From Porphyromonas sp. (GTDB taxonomy: Bacteria > Bacteroidota > Bacteroidia > Bacteroidales > Porphyromonadaceae): a stretch of 64,000 nucleotides of DNA. A model generated the notes under the pieces. The model did not search any database. It had not been told where the DNA came from and worked only from the letters and a program-made list of their open reading frames with translations. The stretch lies in NCBI GenBank assembly GCA_022772085.1, contig JALFBN010000003.1, forward strand, positions 124,001-188,000, written 5' to 3'. This document shows, one piece after another, positions 9,146 to 19,111 of this stretch. A program made the position numbers and the translations under genes. Numbering within the stretch: position 1 is the stretch's first letter; every line of letters starts with the position of its first letter.

Positions 9146-10723
9146 TTAAATAAACTCCTGTTTGATCTCTTCTTGCGTAATGGTGGTATGATAAGTCTGC
9201 TCGGGGGGAAGCGTATCGGGATAATCGCTCCGATAGTGTCCTCCTCTACTCTCTCGGCGATTTAGTGCCGCAACGACCATCTGTTGCGCCAAGTAGAGAC
9301 GTCGATCTATGACGGATGCAAAGAGGTAGAGAGAACGCTCTTGATTGAGTTGAGATCTCAATGCGGAGATCGCTCCTAAAGCGGTATTTAAAGACCTCTC
9401 CGTACGAACAATGCCCACATGTTTCATCAAGATTATTCCCAATTGATCCATGTAGTCCCGTCCTTGCTCTTGAAGCCAATTTTGCTCCTGTTCTATGGGT
9501 GCAAGGAGCGCGGGCATTACGTTACACTCTTTCAAGGGCTCTCCTATCGGATTCTGTCGAATATGGTCAGCGATACGTCTGCCAAAAACAAGGCATTCTA
9601 TCAAGGAATTAGAGGCTAGTCGATTTGCCCCCATGACACCCGTAGAGGCCACCTCTCCAACCGCATAAAGCCGGTGAATAGAGGTTGCTCCATGCAAATC
9701 TGTCGCTACACCGCCTACCGTATAATGTGCGGCAGGTGCAACAGGAATCTCTTGTGTCAGATCCAATCCAGTTGCAGCACAGTGGTGAGCAATCGTCGGA
9801 AAGCGTTGTTCGATATATTTTGCGTCTAAATGTCGGAGCGATAGCGTGACGTAACCAGCTCCTTCCCGCTCCATTTGGTAAAAGATCTCTCGGGCAACCG
9901 TATCTCGAGGAGCTAGCTCAGCCAAAGGATGTTTATCCAACATGAATCGCTCACCTCGCTGATTATACAAATAGGCACCCTCTCCCCGTACAGCCTCACT
10001 GATAAGGAATGAAGATGCTCCCGGAATATAAAGAGCGGTGGGATGGAATTGAACAAATTCTAAATCCTTAAGCTCCGCACCTGCTACCAGCGCCATAGCC
10101 AAACCATCACCTAGCGAGGTGGGGGGATTGGTCGTTGGCTGGTATAGTGCAGCAGCTCCTCCAGTGGCCAAAATCGTAGCTTGAGCCGTAAAACTTTCGA
10201 TCCGGGTATTTTCCTTATCAAGGGTGTGAACTCCATAACAAACACCGTCCTCCACCATTAACTCCAGCGCAAAGTGGCAATCAAATATCTCAATGGACGA
10301 AGACGAACGCACCAAACCTGTCATAAAGGAAGTTACCATACGCCCCGTTGCATCTCCACCTGCATGCAAAATGCGCCTGTGGTGATGCCCTCCCTCCAAT
10401 CCTAATGCGAGGTGTCCATTCTCAGTATCAAAATGCATCCCTAGAGTGATAATCTCTTCGATGCGTAGGGGAGCCTCTTGAGTTAATATTTGTACAGCTT
10501 CCTCTCGACACAAGCCACGTCCGGCTATAATTGTATCTTCAAAATGACTCTTAGGCGTATCATCGGCTTCAATAACTGCAGCCATTCCTCCTTGCGCGAA
10601 GTAAGAATTACTCTCCTCTAATGTAGCACAAGCAATGAGAGCCACACGCCCATATTTCGATAAGAGGTAGGACGTGTATAATCCGGCTAATCCTCCTCCT
10701 ATGACAATGTAGTCAAACTGCAT
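9146..10723 (-). CDS. nadB: L-aspartate oxidase NadB
   Basis: 525 aa; FAD motif IGGGLAGLYTSYLL, SYFAQGGMAAV, HHRRILHAGGDATGR; operon with nadC and nadA. Confidence 0.95.
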   Translation of the reverse strand: MQFDYIVIGGGLAGLYTSYLLSKYGRVALIACATLEESNSYFAQGGMAAVIEADDTPKSHFEDTIIAGRGLCREEAVQILTQEAPLRIEEIITLGMHFDTENGHLALGLEGGHHHRRILHAGGDATGRMVTSFMTGLVRSSSSIEIFDCHFALELMVEDGVCYGVHTLDKENTRIESFTAQATILATGGAAALYQPTTNPPTSLGDGLAMALVAGAELKDLEFVQFHPTALYIPGASSFLISEAVRGEGAYLYNQRGERFMLDKHPLAELAPRDTVAREIFYQMEREGAGYVTLSLRHLDAKYIEQRFPTIAHHCAATGLDLTQEIPVAPAAHYTVGGVATDLHGATSIHRLYAVGEVASTGVMGANRLASNSLIECLVFGRRIADHIRQNPIGEPLKECNVMPALLAPIEQEQNWLQEQGRDYMDQLGIILMKHVGIVRTERSLNTALGAISALRSQLNQERSLYLFASVIDRRLYLAQQMVVAALNRRESRGGHYRSDYPDTLPPEQTYHTTITQEEIKQEFI

Positions 10724-10847
10724 TTTGGATTGTTCTTTGTTATAATCTGTATTTTATAGAGCAAAGGTAAACGATTTGATTCAGAAAACCGCATCCCAAC
10801 ACCCTCAAGGGGTAGTGTCATGATCGGCACAAACTTGATAAATAAAG

Positions 10848-10879
10848 AAAGGCATGCAATACGACGATTACATGCCTTT
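10848..10879 (-). terminator. terminator downstream of the nitroreductase gene (minus strand)
   Basis: On minus strand AAAGGCATG...CATGCCTTT followed by CTTTATTTATC; ~115 nt after the 10993 stop. Confidence 0.55.
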
Positions 10880-10992
10880 CCCTTAGAGAATCGCGGGGAA
10901 TTGTCGGGGAGTAATTCTCAATTCATTGCCCGAAAAGTGGTTTTACCATGCTTAATGGTAATTAGTATATCCCACTCCCTAAAGAACCAGAT

Positions 10993-11604
10993 TTATTTGA
11001 TCAATAAAGTGGTATCCAAGGGTAGTTTTTCCTTTTCACCCGGCTGAGACAAGGGCTTACCGAACGGCATTTGTCCCACTAATGACCAAGATGCAGGCAA
11101 TCCTAATTCTTGCTTGATATCTTCGTCTATGATACCATTGTAGTGCTGGAGGCTTACACCAAAACCCATCCCACATAATCCGAGCCACACCGCAAATTGA
11201 TGACTGCCTTGGGTCTGCTCTGCCCATTTAGGAAAATTAGGAGCATACAAGGGAAATTGCTCTTGTAATTTTTGAGTTATAGCTGTGTCATCGAAAAACA
11301 GAATCGTAGCCACACCGGCACGAAAAGCTCCTTGGATTTTGTCTCGTGTAGATTTATTATAGGCTTCTTCACTCATCATACCTTTGAGAGCATCTTCTAT
11401 CATTTGCCAATGACGCAAGTGGCTTTCACCCTGCAACAGCACCATCCGAACGGGTTGTGAGTTAAATGCTGATGGTACATTGTGCAGCACCTTTGCGAGA
11501 AAGGATTCAACCTCAGACTGTGGAGCCACCCATTCCGGAGCCAACGCATAATGGCTATGGCGTCCTGCCAGCATTTTTTCGAGTATTTCTGTATTTGCAT
11601 CCAT
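10993..11604 (-). CDS. nitroreductase family protein
   Basis: 203 aa; RHSHYALAPEWV..., VPSAFNSQPVRMVLL, WLGLCGMGFGVSLQHYN typical of HBN1-like nitroreductases. Confidence 0.8.
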   Translation of the reverse strand: MDANTEILEKMLAGRHSHYALAPEWVAPQSEVESFLAKVLHNVPSAFNSQPVRMVLLQGESHLRHWQMIEDALKGMMSEEAYNKSTRDKIQGAFRAGVATILFFDDTAITQKLQEQFPLYAPNFPKWAEQTQGSHQFAVWLGLCGMGFGVSLQHYNGIIDEDIKQELGLPASWSLVGQMPFGKPLSQPGEKEKLPLDTTLLIK

Positions 11605-12243
11605 ATGTATTCTCTCTTTCTTTTTACCAGTATATTGCCTGATTTATCTATATCAAAGTTCAGTATCATAACAGATCAGAATGGTACAAGTTCACGATGT
11701 AAATCCTTTGTGACAAAAACAGATACACTGCCCACTCTGTACCTCAGGTGTGTTAAATTAGGTCTCATTATGAGATCCTTGCAATACTGCAATGACTCAC
11801 AATAGTAATACAAGCTAAGATGCCCCCGACAGACTCAGAGATTAATAATAGATACAACAAAGGCAGACTACAAACAGATACTCGCATCTGCCCGTTATTT
11901 TACTAAAAATGGAGAGGACGTCGAGATCTTGCCAAATTTACATTCCCCCCGTAACCGACAAGATGCGCAGGTACTTTTAGGCCATATTTTACAAAACCAA
12001 AGATCCGATTTACAAAGCTATTGCACTCACAAAAAAATGCAAACCATCCCCCCCTCACACGTCTCCCCCCTAGAAAATCGTGCGCTAGAGTTTTTTTATT
12101 CTTAGGTAAAACGCTAAAACTTCTTGGGTGAAAACAAAAAAAGTTTTGGGCAAGAAATTTTCTGCTCCTTACCAACAACTCAAATTTAGCTTCACATCCT
12201 CTCTTGCCCTCACGCATAAAAGCGATTCTCCCTACACATAGAG

Positions 12244-12274
12244 ATTGTGGTTCCAAATATTTCAATTAACTTTG
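12244..12274 (+). promoter_or_regulatory. Bacteroidota-type promoter for rpsF-rpsR-rplI
   Basis: TAACTTTG at 12267-12274 matches -7 TAnnTTTG; ATTG ~19 bp upstream is 3/4 of the -33 TTTG; 43 bp upstream of the rpsF ATG. Confidence 0.5.
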
Positions 12275-12316
12275 CGGGCGTTATGTGAATGTAAATCATT
12301 AAATAAGAACGTTAGT

Positions 12317-12661
12317 ATGAACAGTTACGAAACCGTTTTCATCCTTACTCCCGTTTTATCTGATCAACAGATGAAGGAAACGGTACAAAAGTTCGTCGAT
12401 CTCCTCAAGGAACAAGGTTCGGAGATTGTGAACGAAGAGAACTGGGGGCTCAAGATGCTTGCGTACCCCATTGACAAGAAGACTACAGGCTTCTATCAAT
12501 TCATTGAGTTTAACGCCGATCCCTCGGTTATCAAGAAACTCGAAGTAAACTTCCGTCGCGATGAGCGCATCTTGCGCTTCCTTACGATCCGTCAGGATAA
12601 ATTCGCACGTGAATATGCAGAAAAGCGTAGAAATCTTAAGTCGAACAAGTCAGCAAACTAA
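12317..12661 (+). CDS. rpsF: 30S ribosomal protein S6
   Basis: Start at [18 protein letters not shown] (12317), internal to the 12245 ORF; followed by rpsR. Confidence 0.95.
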   Translation: MNSYETVFILTPVLSDQQMKETVQKFVDLLKEQGSEIVNEENWGLKMLAYPIDKKTTGFYQFIEFNADPSVIKKLEVNFRRDERILRFLTIRQDKFAREYAEKRRNLKSNKSAN

Positions 12662-12666
12662 AGACC

Positions 12667-12939
12667 ATGTACAGTAAGAATAAAGGAGATATTCGCTATC
12701 TCACCCCCATGTCGGTGGATTCTAATAAGAAGAAGTATTGTCGCTTCAAGAAGAGTGGTATTAAGTACATTGATTACAAGGATCCCGAGTTTCTCAAGAA
12801 ATTCCTTAACGAGCAGGGTCGAATCCTTCCTCGTCGTATTACAGGGACTTCATTGAAATTCCAACGTCGTATTGCGCGTGCTGTAAAACGCGCGCGTCAT
12901 TTGGCTCTTTTGCCCTTCGTTACTGACTTGATGAAATAA
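12667..12939 (+). CDS. rpsR: 30S ribosomal protein S18
   Basis: 90 aa; [62 protein letters not shown]. Confidence 0.97.
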   Translation: MYSKNKGDIRYLTPMSVDSNKKKYCRFKKSGIKYIDYKDPEFLKKFLNEQGRILPRRITGTSLKFQRRIARAVKRARHLALLPFVTDLMK

Positions 12940-12960
12940 AAAAGAGAGGAGACAGATTAT

Positions 12961-13503
12961 ATGCAAGTTATATTGAAGGAAGATGTCCTTAACCTGGGTT
13001 ACAAGGACGATATCGTAACGGTACGTGACGGATATGGTCGCAACTATCTAATTCCTAGAGGGATGGCTATTGTAGCTAGCGAATCTGCTAAGAAGGTTCT
13101 TGCAGAAAGCCTGCGTCAGCGTCAGCATAAGCTCGCAGCTATCAAGAAGGCTGCCGAAGATCTCGCAGCAAAGCTCGATGGTGTGACCCTCTCTATCAAA
13201 GCCAAAACTTCCAAGTTCGGTGTTATTTTTGGTAGCGTGACAAACATTCAATTGTCCGAAGCTCTTGCAGCAAAAGGGTTTGAGATCGATCGTAAGAGTA
13301 TCTACCTCAAAAATCCCGTGAAGGAAGTTGGCAACTACGAGTGTCAGCTACGTCTCCACAAGGAAGTACAAGTAAATATTCCTTTTGAAGTCCTCTCTGA
13401 AAACTATCAAGAGTTGGAGGTTAAGAAGGAAGAGGTACCTGCAGAGACTCCCGTTATTGAAGAGGTTGTAGAAGTGGTAGTAGAAGAAACTACCGAAGTA
13501 TAA
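12961..13503 (+). CDS. rplI: 50S ribosomal protein L9
   Basis: 180 aa; MQVILKEDVLNLGYKDDIVTVRDGYGRNYLIPRGMAI; acidic C-terminal tail. Confidence 0.97.
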   Translation: MQVILKEDVLNLGYKDDIVTVRDGYGRNYLIPRGMAIVASESAKKVLAESLRQRQHKLAAIKKAAEDLAAKLDGVTLSIKAKTSKFGVIFGSVTNIQLSEALAAKGFEIDRKSIYLKNPVKEVGNYECQLRLHKEVQVNIPFEVLSENYQELEVKKEEVPAETPVIEEVVEVVVEETTEV

Positions 13504-13653
13504 GTTGATTATAAGGAGATAAAGACACTTCTCTATGAAAAGAAGAGGATACAATCCTCTACTTCAAAGAGGATCTGCATTACGTTATTTTGAGAGAACT
13601 AGATTTGTTGCTCTCAGGATAGTTTCTCCTCTCCCTTATAATCCGTAATATTT

Positions 13654-13697
13654 GATCTCCGGCTCCTACCGCTTAGTGGAGCTGGAGATCTTTTTTT
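13654..13697 (+). terminator. Rho-independent terminator downstream of rplI
   Basis: GATCTCCGGCTCC-loop-GGAGCTGGAGATC followed by TTTTTTT. Confidence 0.85.
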
Positions 13698-13778
13698 CGA
13701 GAGGACTTTTCGGAAAGCAATCTCCTATCCTCCAACGAGAGTACTATTGAATTTGTCGTAAGCTGTCTATTAGAATCT

Positions 13779-15449
13779 ATGATTGATTGGATAAAAGAAG
13801 TTTTTTGGACTCCATCGGATATACAAACACTGATTGCAATTTGTCTCGTGTGCGCTATCGGTTTGATCCTTGCCAAGATCAAAATGGGCAAGATATCTCT
13901 GGGAATTACTTTTGTATTTTTCGTTGGGATCATTGCCGCCCATTTTGGATTGAGAGTTGATCCAAAGATGCTAACCTTTGCACAGAACTTTGGGCTAGTG
14001 CTTTTCATCTATGCCTTGGGAGTGCAAGTAGGGCCTTCTTTTTTTCCTTCACTCAAAAAGGGCGGTATTACGGACAATCTTCTCTCTGTCTCTCTCATTG
14101 TCATTACCCTTTTCCTATGCCTCGGTATATACCTTATCACAGGAATCCCTATTACAGAAATAATCGGGATCATGTCAGGAGCTGTAACGAACACCCCAGT
14201 ACTGGCTGCTGCACAAAGTACCTTAGCAGGGATTGATGCTGGTTCTGTCACCGAGCAATCTAATATGGCCTTGGCCTGCGCTGTTGCCTACCCATTGGGG
14301 GTTGTTGGCATGATCCTCGGTATGGTCATCTTGGGCATGATACAAAAAAAAGGGGCAGAGTCGGCTCCATCTGCCATACAACACTCCACCCTCATCAATG
14401 AATTTATTGCCGATAATCCCATCATTTTTGGACGAACAATCGCTGATATTACTCATGATGTAGAAGCAAAATTCGTAATATCCAGATTGTGGCATAACGG
14501 TTCCGTGGTGCTCCCCACCTCTCAGACAACCATCGAAAAAGGAGATCATCTACTCATCGCGTCGCACAAAGAGGATATTCGCACCCTTGAGGTCCTATTT
14601 GGAGCCAAGGAGACAAAAGACTGGAATAGAGATGATATTGATTGGAATGCTGTGGACAAACAGCTGGTATCTAAGCGTCTCATTGTCACCAAATCCAATC
14701 TAAATGGAGAAAAATTGGGTAATCTAAGACTCCGTAATCTGTATGGAATAAATATAACCCGTATCGATCGTTCGGGTGTGGAACTACTAGCTTCACCCAA
14801 TTTACGACTTCAAATTGGAGACCGCTTGGTCGTTGTCGGAGAGGCTAATGCGATAGCTCATGCCAAAGATACGATCGGAGACGAAATCGGATTGCTCGAT
14901 GCCCCCAACTTAATTAGTTTGTTTGTAGGCTTAGTACTGGGTTGTATCGTAGGACTCATTCCGATTTTCATTCCTGGGATCTCGATGCCTATCAAATTAG
15001 GATTGGCAGGAGGACCTATCGTAATAGGGATACTCATGGGAGCCTTTGGACCTAGATTCCGTCTTACAACCTATATTACCAATAGTGCAAGTTTGCTGCT
15101 GCGCCAGCTCGGTATCGTGATATACCTTGGTTGTTTGGGTTTGGCGAGTGGCAGTAATTTCTTTGAAACCATCATCAACGGAAATGGTTGGCAGTGGATT
15201 CTTTTAGGAGCTCTCATTACGATATTGCCTGTTCTGATTGTCGGATGGCTGGCTATGAAACTGGCTCATCGCTCCTATGGCGCCACTTGTGGTATGCTCT
15301 GTGGCAGCATGGCCAACCCAATGGCTTTGGACTATCTCACGGGCAAAGTCAAAGACGATAGCCACAATGTCAGTTATGCAACGGTCTACCCTCTTTCAAT
15401 GTTCTTACGGATCATAACAGCACAGATACTCTTGCTCCTGATCGTATAA
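13779..15449 (+). CDS. putative transporter, AspT/YidE/YbjL antiporter family with RCK_C domains
   Basis: 556 aa; duplicated membrane halves flanking two RCK_C-like segments; VQVGPSFFPSLKKGG, GLASGSNFFETI. Confidence 0.88.
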   Translation: MIDWIKEVFWTPSDIQTLIAICLVCAIGLILAKIKMGKISLGITFVFFVGIIAAHFGLRVDPKMLTFAQNFGLVLFIYALGVQVGPSFFPSLKKGGITDNLLSVSLIVITLFLCLGIYLITGIPITEIIGIMSGAVTNTPVLAAAQSTLAGIDAGSVTEQSNMALACAVAYPLGVVGMILGMVILGMIQKKGAESAPSAIQHSTLINEFIADNPIIFGRTIADITHDVEAKFVISRLWHNGSVVLPTSQTTIEKGDHLLIASHKEDIRTLEVLFGAKETKDWNRDDIDWNAVDKQLVSKRLIVTKSNLNGEKLGNLRLRNLYGINITRIDRSGVELLASPNLRLQIGDRLVVVGEANAIAHAKDTIGDEIGLLDAPNLISLFVGLVLGCIVGLIPIFIPGISMPIKLGLAGGPIVIGILMGAFGPRFRLTTYITNSASLLLRQLGIVIYLGCLGLASGSNFFETIINGNGWQWILLGALITILPVLIVGWLAMKLAHRSYGATCGMLCGSMANPMALDYLTGKVKDDSHNVSYATVYPLSMFLRIITAQILLLLIV

Positions 15450-15706
15450 CTCAAGTCCGATTTTATTGTCCGAGAATCCTGAAATAAAATTTCATTATGA
15501 TATGCCTCTACTCTCCATTCTACCAGGATATCTTGCGGAGGGACAAAGAATCCAAAATAACAAACATGAGTGGGTGCCCAAAATCCATAAGCTCTGCGGC
15601 AATAGAATGCCTATGTGGCTATATATTCGTACTTTTGGGGAACATTGAGAGAAGAGTTCGCTCTTCAGCAGGCAAAAATCAATTGTATTAAACGACAAAA
15701 CAAAAT

Positions 15707-16435
15707 ATGAATATAGTCCTAGTCGGATATGGTCGAATGGGCAAAGCCATTGAAAAAGAGGCTTTGCTTCGAGGGCATAACATACTTGAAACATTCGATA
15801 CTTCAGATGATCTTTCTGCTAATAAGGATAAAGTAGCTCAAGCAGATGTTTGTATTGAGTTTAGCACCCCCCAATCGGCCTACAAAAACTGCCTATTTTG
15901 TTTGGAACTAGGAGTTCCTGTAGTCTCGGGGACCACGGGATGGGGCGATGGAGTACGTGAGCTCCAGGAGAGAATCCAACAGCAGAAAAAGGGCACATTC
16001 TTTTATGCGAGTAATTTCAGTTTGGGTATGAACATCCTCTTTGAATTGAATCGAAAGCTAGCCAAAATCATGCAAAAAGCCCCTGAGTACAGTGTTTCTA
16101 TTGAAGAGACACACCATACACGGAAAATTGATGCTCCTAGTGGCACAGCCATCACACTCGCAGAATCAATCATACAAGTAACACCTGATCTCAATGGCTG
16201 GACGCTTGCCCCTCAAGAAGAGTCTCATGCCATCCCCATACAATCACACAGAGAAGGAGACATACCTGGTATCCATTCTATAAAATGGCACTCCTCAGTC
16301 GATGAACTGACACTCACTCACGAAGCCTTCGGGAGAGAGGGATTTGCCCTCGGAGCCGTGCTGGCAGCGGAATATACGCTTGATCATGAGGGCTCCCTTA
16401 CGATGCAACAGATGCTCGGTTTTTCGGATAACTAA
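15707..16435 (+). CDS. dapB: 4-hydroxy-tetrahydrodipicolinate reductase
   Basis: 242 aa; VGYGRMGKAIE, VSGTTGW, ASNFSLGMNILFELN, HHTRKIDAPSGTA. Confidence 0.95.
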   Translation: MNIVLVGYGRMGKAIEKEALLRGHNILETFDTSDDLSANKDKVAQADVCIEFSTPQSAYKNCLFCLELGVPVVSGTTGWGDGVRELQERIQQQKKGTFFYASNFSLGMNILFELNRKLAKIMQKAPEYSVSIEETHHTRKIDAPSGTAITLAESIIQVTPDLNGWTLAPQEESHAIPIQSHREGDIPGIHSIKWHSSVDELTLTHEAFGREGFALGAVLAAEYTLDHEGSLTMQQMLGFSDN

Positions 16436-16448
16436 ATCTAGATTCTAT

Positions 16449-17864
16449 ATGCAACTCAACAATACTCAACTAAAGAATTTTCTCACGGTACGTCATATTA
16501 TTGGTCTTATCGTCTGTATCCTGTTTACCATTTTTGCAGGATGGGCAGGATGGCTTTGGCTGCTATTTCTCCCTCTACTTATAGACTATTATTTTTTCCA
16601 TAAGATAAAATGGGATTGGTATCGCTCAATCAAAAATAATCTGTTGCGCAACATATGCTCTTGGGTTAGTGATATCATTTTTTGTGTTCTAGGGGTTACA
16701 TTGCTTAATATCTACTTTTTCCAAAACTTTGCCATCCCCTCCTCTTCCCTCGAAAAGACACTACTCGTAGGCGATTATCTCTATGTGGATAAGTTGAGCT
16801 ACGGTCCTCGAATGCCCTATACGCCTCTTGCCATTCCCCTCATTCACAATACATTCCTAGGTAAAAAGAGCTACAGCGAGACTCCAACACTCAAGTATCG
16901 CAGATTACCAGGAAGAGGTAATGTGGAGCGGGGAGACCTTGTTGTATTCAACTTCCCTGCGGGAGATACGGTGGCAACTAAAGTACCCAATCCCGACTAT
17001 TACACCTTGGTAGCTTTATACGGTAGAGACGAGGTTTGGAACAATACGGACACTTTCGGAGAAGTCGTATACCGCCCCGTAGACCGAAGAGACCACTATG
17101 TAAAACGTTGTGTGGGTATGCCCGGAGAAACCCTCCAGATACGCCAAAATGATCTGTACATCAACGGTAAGAAACAGGAGCGTCCAGAATATATGCAGCT
17201 CAACTATTACATACAAACTCTATCTGGCGGGTTGTCAAAGCAAGACCTAGAATCCCTAGGAATCAGCAAAGACGATCGAGATCGAGGATATATATCCTTA
17301 TCTCCTGAAACCTCCAATACCCTTACTTCCTTGGGCTTTGACCTATCACTTAATGGAGGGAACAATACATTCTACCACTTCCCCCTCACCGATGAGATGT
17401 ATCAACGCCTTAAGTCAGACTCTCGCGTAGCAAAAATCGTTGTAGAACCCGATAGCGAAGGCTTTACCTACCCCGTAGGAATGCAAAATTCGTGGACTCG
17501 AGACAACTATGGACCAATACTGATCCCCCAAAAAGGCTTAACTATTACGCTTTCTGCAAGCAACCTTCCTCTATACGATCGCTGCATCAAGGCTTATGAA
17601 GGTCACACACTAGAACAGACCTCCCAAGGAGAGATCCTTATTGATGGTACTGCTACAACCACCTATACTTTTGAGATGGATTACTATTTCATGATGGGAG
17701 ACAATCGACACAATTCTGCCGATAGTCGTTACTGGGGATTCGTCCCCGAAGATCACGTTGTGGGTAAACCGGTGTTCCTTTGGCTCTCTTTGGATAAGGA
17801 TAAAGGGTTCTTCTCCGGCAAGATCCGCTGGAAACGTATGTTCCACAAAGTATCAAATTGGTAA
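16449..17864 (+). CDS. lepB: signal peptidase I
   Basis: Start at MQLNNTQLKNF; IPSSSLEKTLLVGDY (Ser), YVKRCVGMPGETL (Lys), MMGDNRHNSADSRYWGFVPEDHVVGKP. Confidence 0.93.
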   Translation: MQLNNTQLKNFLTVRHIIGLIVCILFTIFAGWAGWLWLLFLPLLIDYYFFHKIKWDWYRSIKNNLLRNICSWVSDIIFCVLGVTLLNIYFFQNFAIPSSSLEKTLLVGDYLYVDKLSYGPRMPYTPLAIPLIHNTFLGKKSYSETPTLKYRRLPGRGNVERGDLVVFNFPAGDTVATKVPNPDYYTLVALYGRDEVWNNTDTFGEVVYRPVDRRDHYVKRCVGMPGETLQIRQNDLYINGKKQERPEYMQLNYYIQTLSGGLSKQDLESLGISKDDRDRGYISLSPETSNTLTSLGFDLSLNGGNNTFYHFPLTDEMYQRLKSDSRVAKIVVEPDSEGFTYPVGMQNSWTRDNYGPILIPQKGLTITLSASNLPLYDRCIKAYEGHTLEQTSQGEILIDGTATTTYTFEMDYYFMMGDNRHNSADSRYWGFVPEDHVVGKPVFLWLSLDKDKGFFSGKIRWKRMFHKVSNW

Positions 17865-17902
17865 GTCGATCCTCCTGAAAGGAGGGTATAGAACTCAATG
17901 TC

Positions 17903-18457
17903 ATGAAAGCAACTTGCGAAAAAGAGAAACGAAAGGCTACGTGGACCTACTATGCTATTCCTCTCTTTTTTGCCCTGTTAGTGGTGTGCGTACGCCTATT
18001 CGTAGGCTTCCTGTATCACGCTCCACAAGACCCTAGACTAGGTCATCATGCCGGAAGGTATATTTTCATGTCTCGCTTAGGCACTCCATTACGTGGTCAA
18101 TTCGTATTGGCTTCTCTATACAATAAAGAAACACAGAAAGAAGTAAAACTCCAACCACTATTTGCTGTAGGAATTCCTGGAGATACTATTGAGATCTATA
18201 AAGGAGACTGTTGGATAAATGGGAAACCGTGGTACACTCCTGACTCACTGAGAGATCGGTCTCAAATACATTGGGTAGATGTCCCGATTCAACAGGCATC
18301 ATCACCAACAGCACTCCCCATACAAACGAGTTGTTACCGCCTTGTACTACGCCCCGGGGAGTATTGGCTGCTCTCCTACTCCAAAGAGCTCGGATTGGAT
18401 TCAAGACATTGTGGACCAATTCATCGCAAAGGTATTAAAGGAATTGCACGACCATGA
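17903..18457 (+). CDS. S26-family signal-peptidase-like protein, apparently lacking the catalytic dyad
   Basis: 184 aa immediately after lepB; retains LFAVGIPGDTIEIYKGDCWINGKPW and LDSRHCGPI but lacks the S-x-x-x-TL and KR motifs. Confidence 0.75.
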   Translation: MKATCEKEKRKATWTYYAIPLFFALLVVCVRLFVGFLYHAPQDPRLGHHAGRYIFMSRLGTPLRGQFVLASLYNKETQKEVKLQPLFAVGIPGDTIEIYKGDCWINGKPWYTPDSLRDRSQIHWVDVPIQQASSPTALPIQTSCYRLVLRPGEYWLLSYSKELGLDSRHCGPIHRKGIKGIARP

Positions 18458-19080
18458 TTTTATCGACAGCTTATGCTCCCCCCATCCAGTACTTTGCCAA
18501 ATTAGCCATGGGAGGCGTACATCTTGAGTCTCACGAACACTATATCAAACAAACCTACCGAAATAGATGTCATATTCTTGCTAGTGATGGCGTAAAAGAA
18601 TTGATCATCCCTGTGGAAAAAGGAGCATCGGAGCAATGTCCCATTCGAGAGGTTCGCATATCTGACCACAATAGCTGGCGATCAAGACACTGGCAGGCTC
18701 TCAAAAGTTGTTACGGCATGTCAGCATTCTACGATTACTATGCACCTGATATTGAATTCATATACAGAAAAAAGCAAACCTTCCTATACGATTTCAATAG
18801 AGAACTCATTGAAACCATAGCCTCTCTCATGCACTTACCGATATGTATTAAAGAGACAAGTAGCTATAATAAGGAACTTCCCGAAGATTTTCGGCTTGCA
18901 ATACACCCTAAAAAGCCCCTAGAAGACCCGTATTTTCGAGCTAAAACTTCCTACTATCAAGTGTTTGGCTATCCCAATAGGGGGGACTTTTACCCCAATC
19001 TTAGTATCTACGACCTTCTATTTAACGAGGGACCGTTATCTCCTACTTTACTTCGAAAGTCGATTATCCTCCCCCACTAA
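18454..19080 (+). CDS. WbqC family protein
   Basis: 208 aa; LSTAYAPPIQYFAKLAMGG...QTYRNRCHILASDGVKELIIPVEKG; last gene after dapB-lepB. Confidence 0.8.
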   Translation: MILSTAYAPPIQYFAKLAMGGVHLESHEHYIKQTYRNRCHILASDGVKELIIPVEKGASEQCPIREVRISDHNSWRSRHWQALKSCYGMSAFYDYYAPDIEFIYRKKQTFLYDFNRELIETIASLMHLPICIKETSSYNKELPEDFRLAIHPKKPLEDPYFRAKTSYYQVFGYPNRGDFYPNLSIYDLLFNEGPLSPTLLRKSIILPH

Positions 19081-19111
19081 TCATCTAACTGAAGGCATTC
19101 GGCAATAGATT

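Noticed and set aside
11903-12265. 120-aa minus ORF upstream of rpsF
   Set aside because: Spans poly-C tracts and the rpsF promoter; odd composition; treated as an intergenic element rather than a protein.
15466-15691. Two small plus ORFs (60 and 64 aa) between the YidE-like gene and dapB
   Set aside because: Mutually overlapping in different frames, no domain, and a promoter-like TACTTTTG at 15630-15637 suggests dapB leader DNA.
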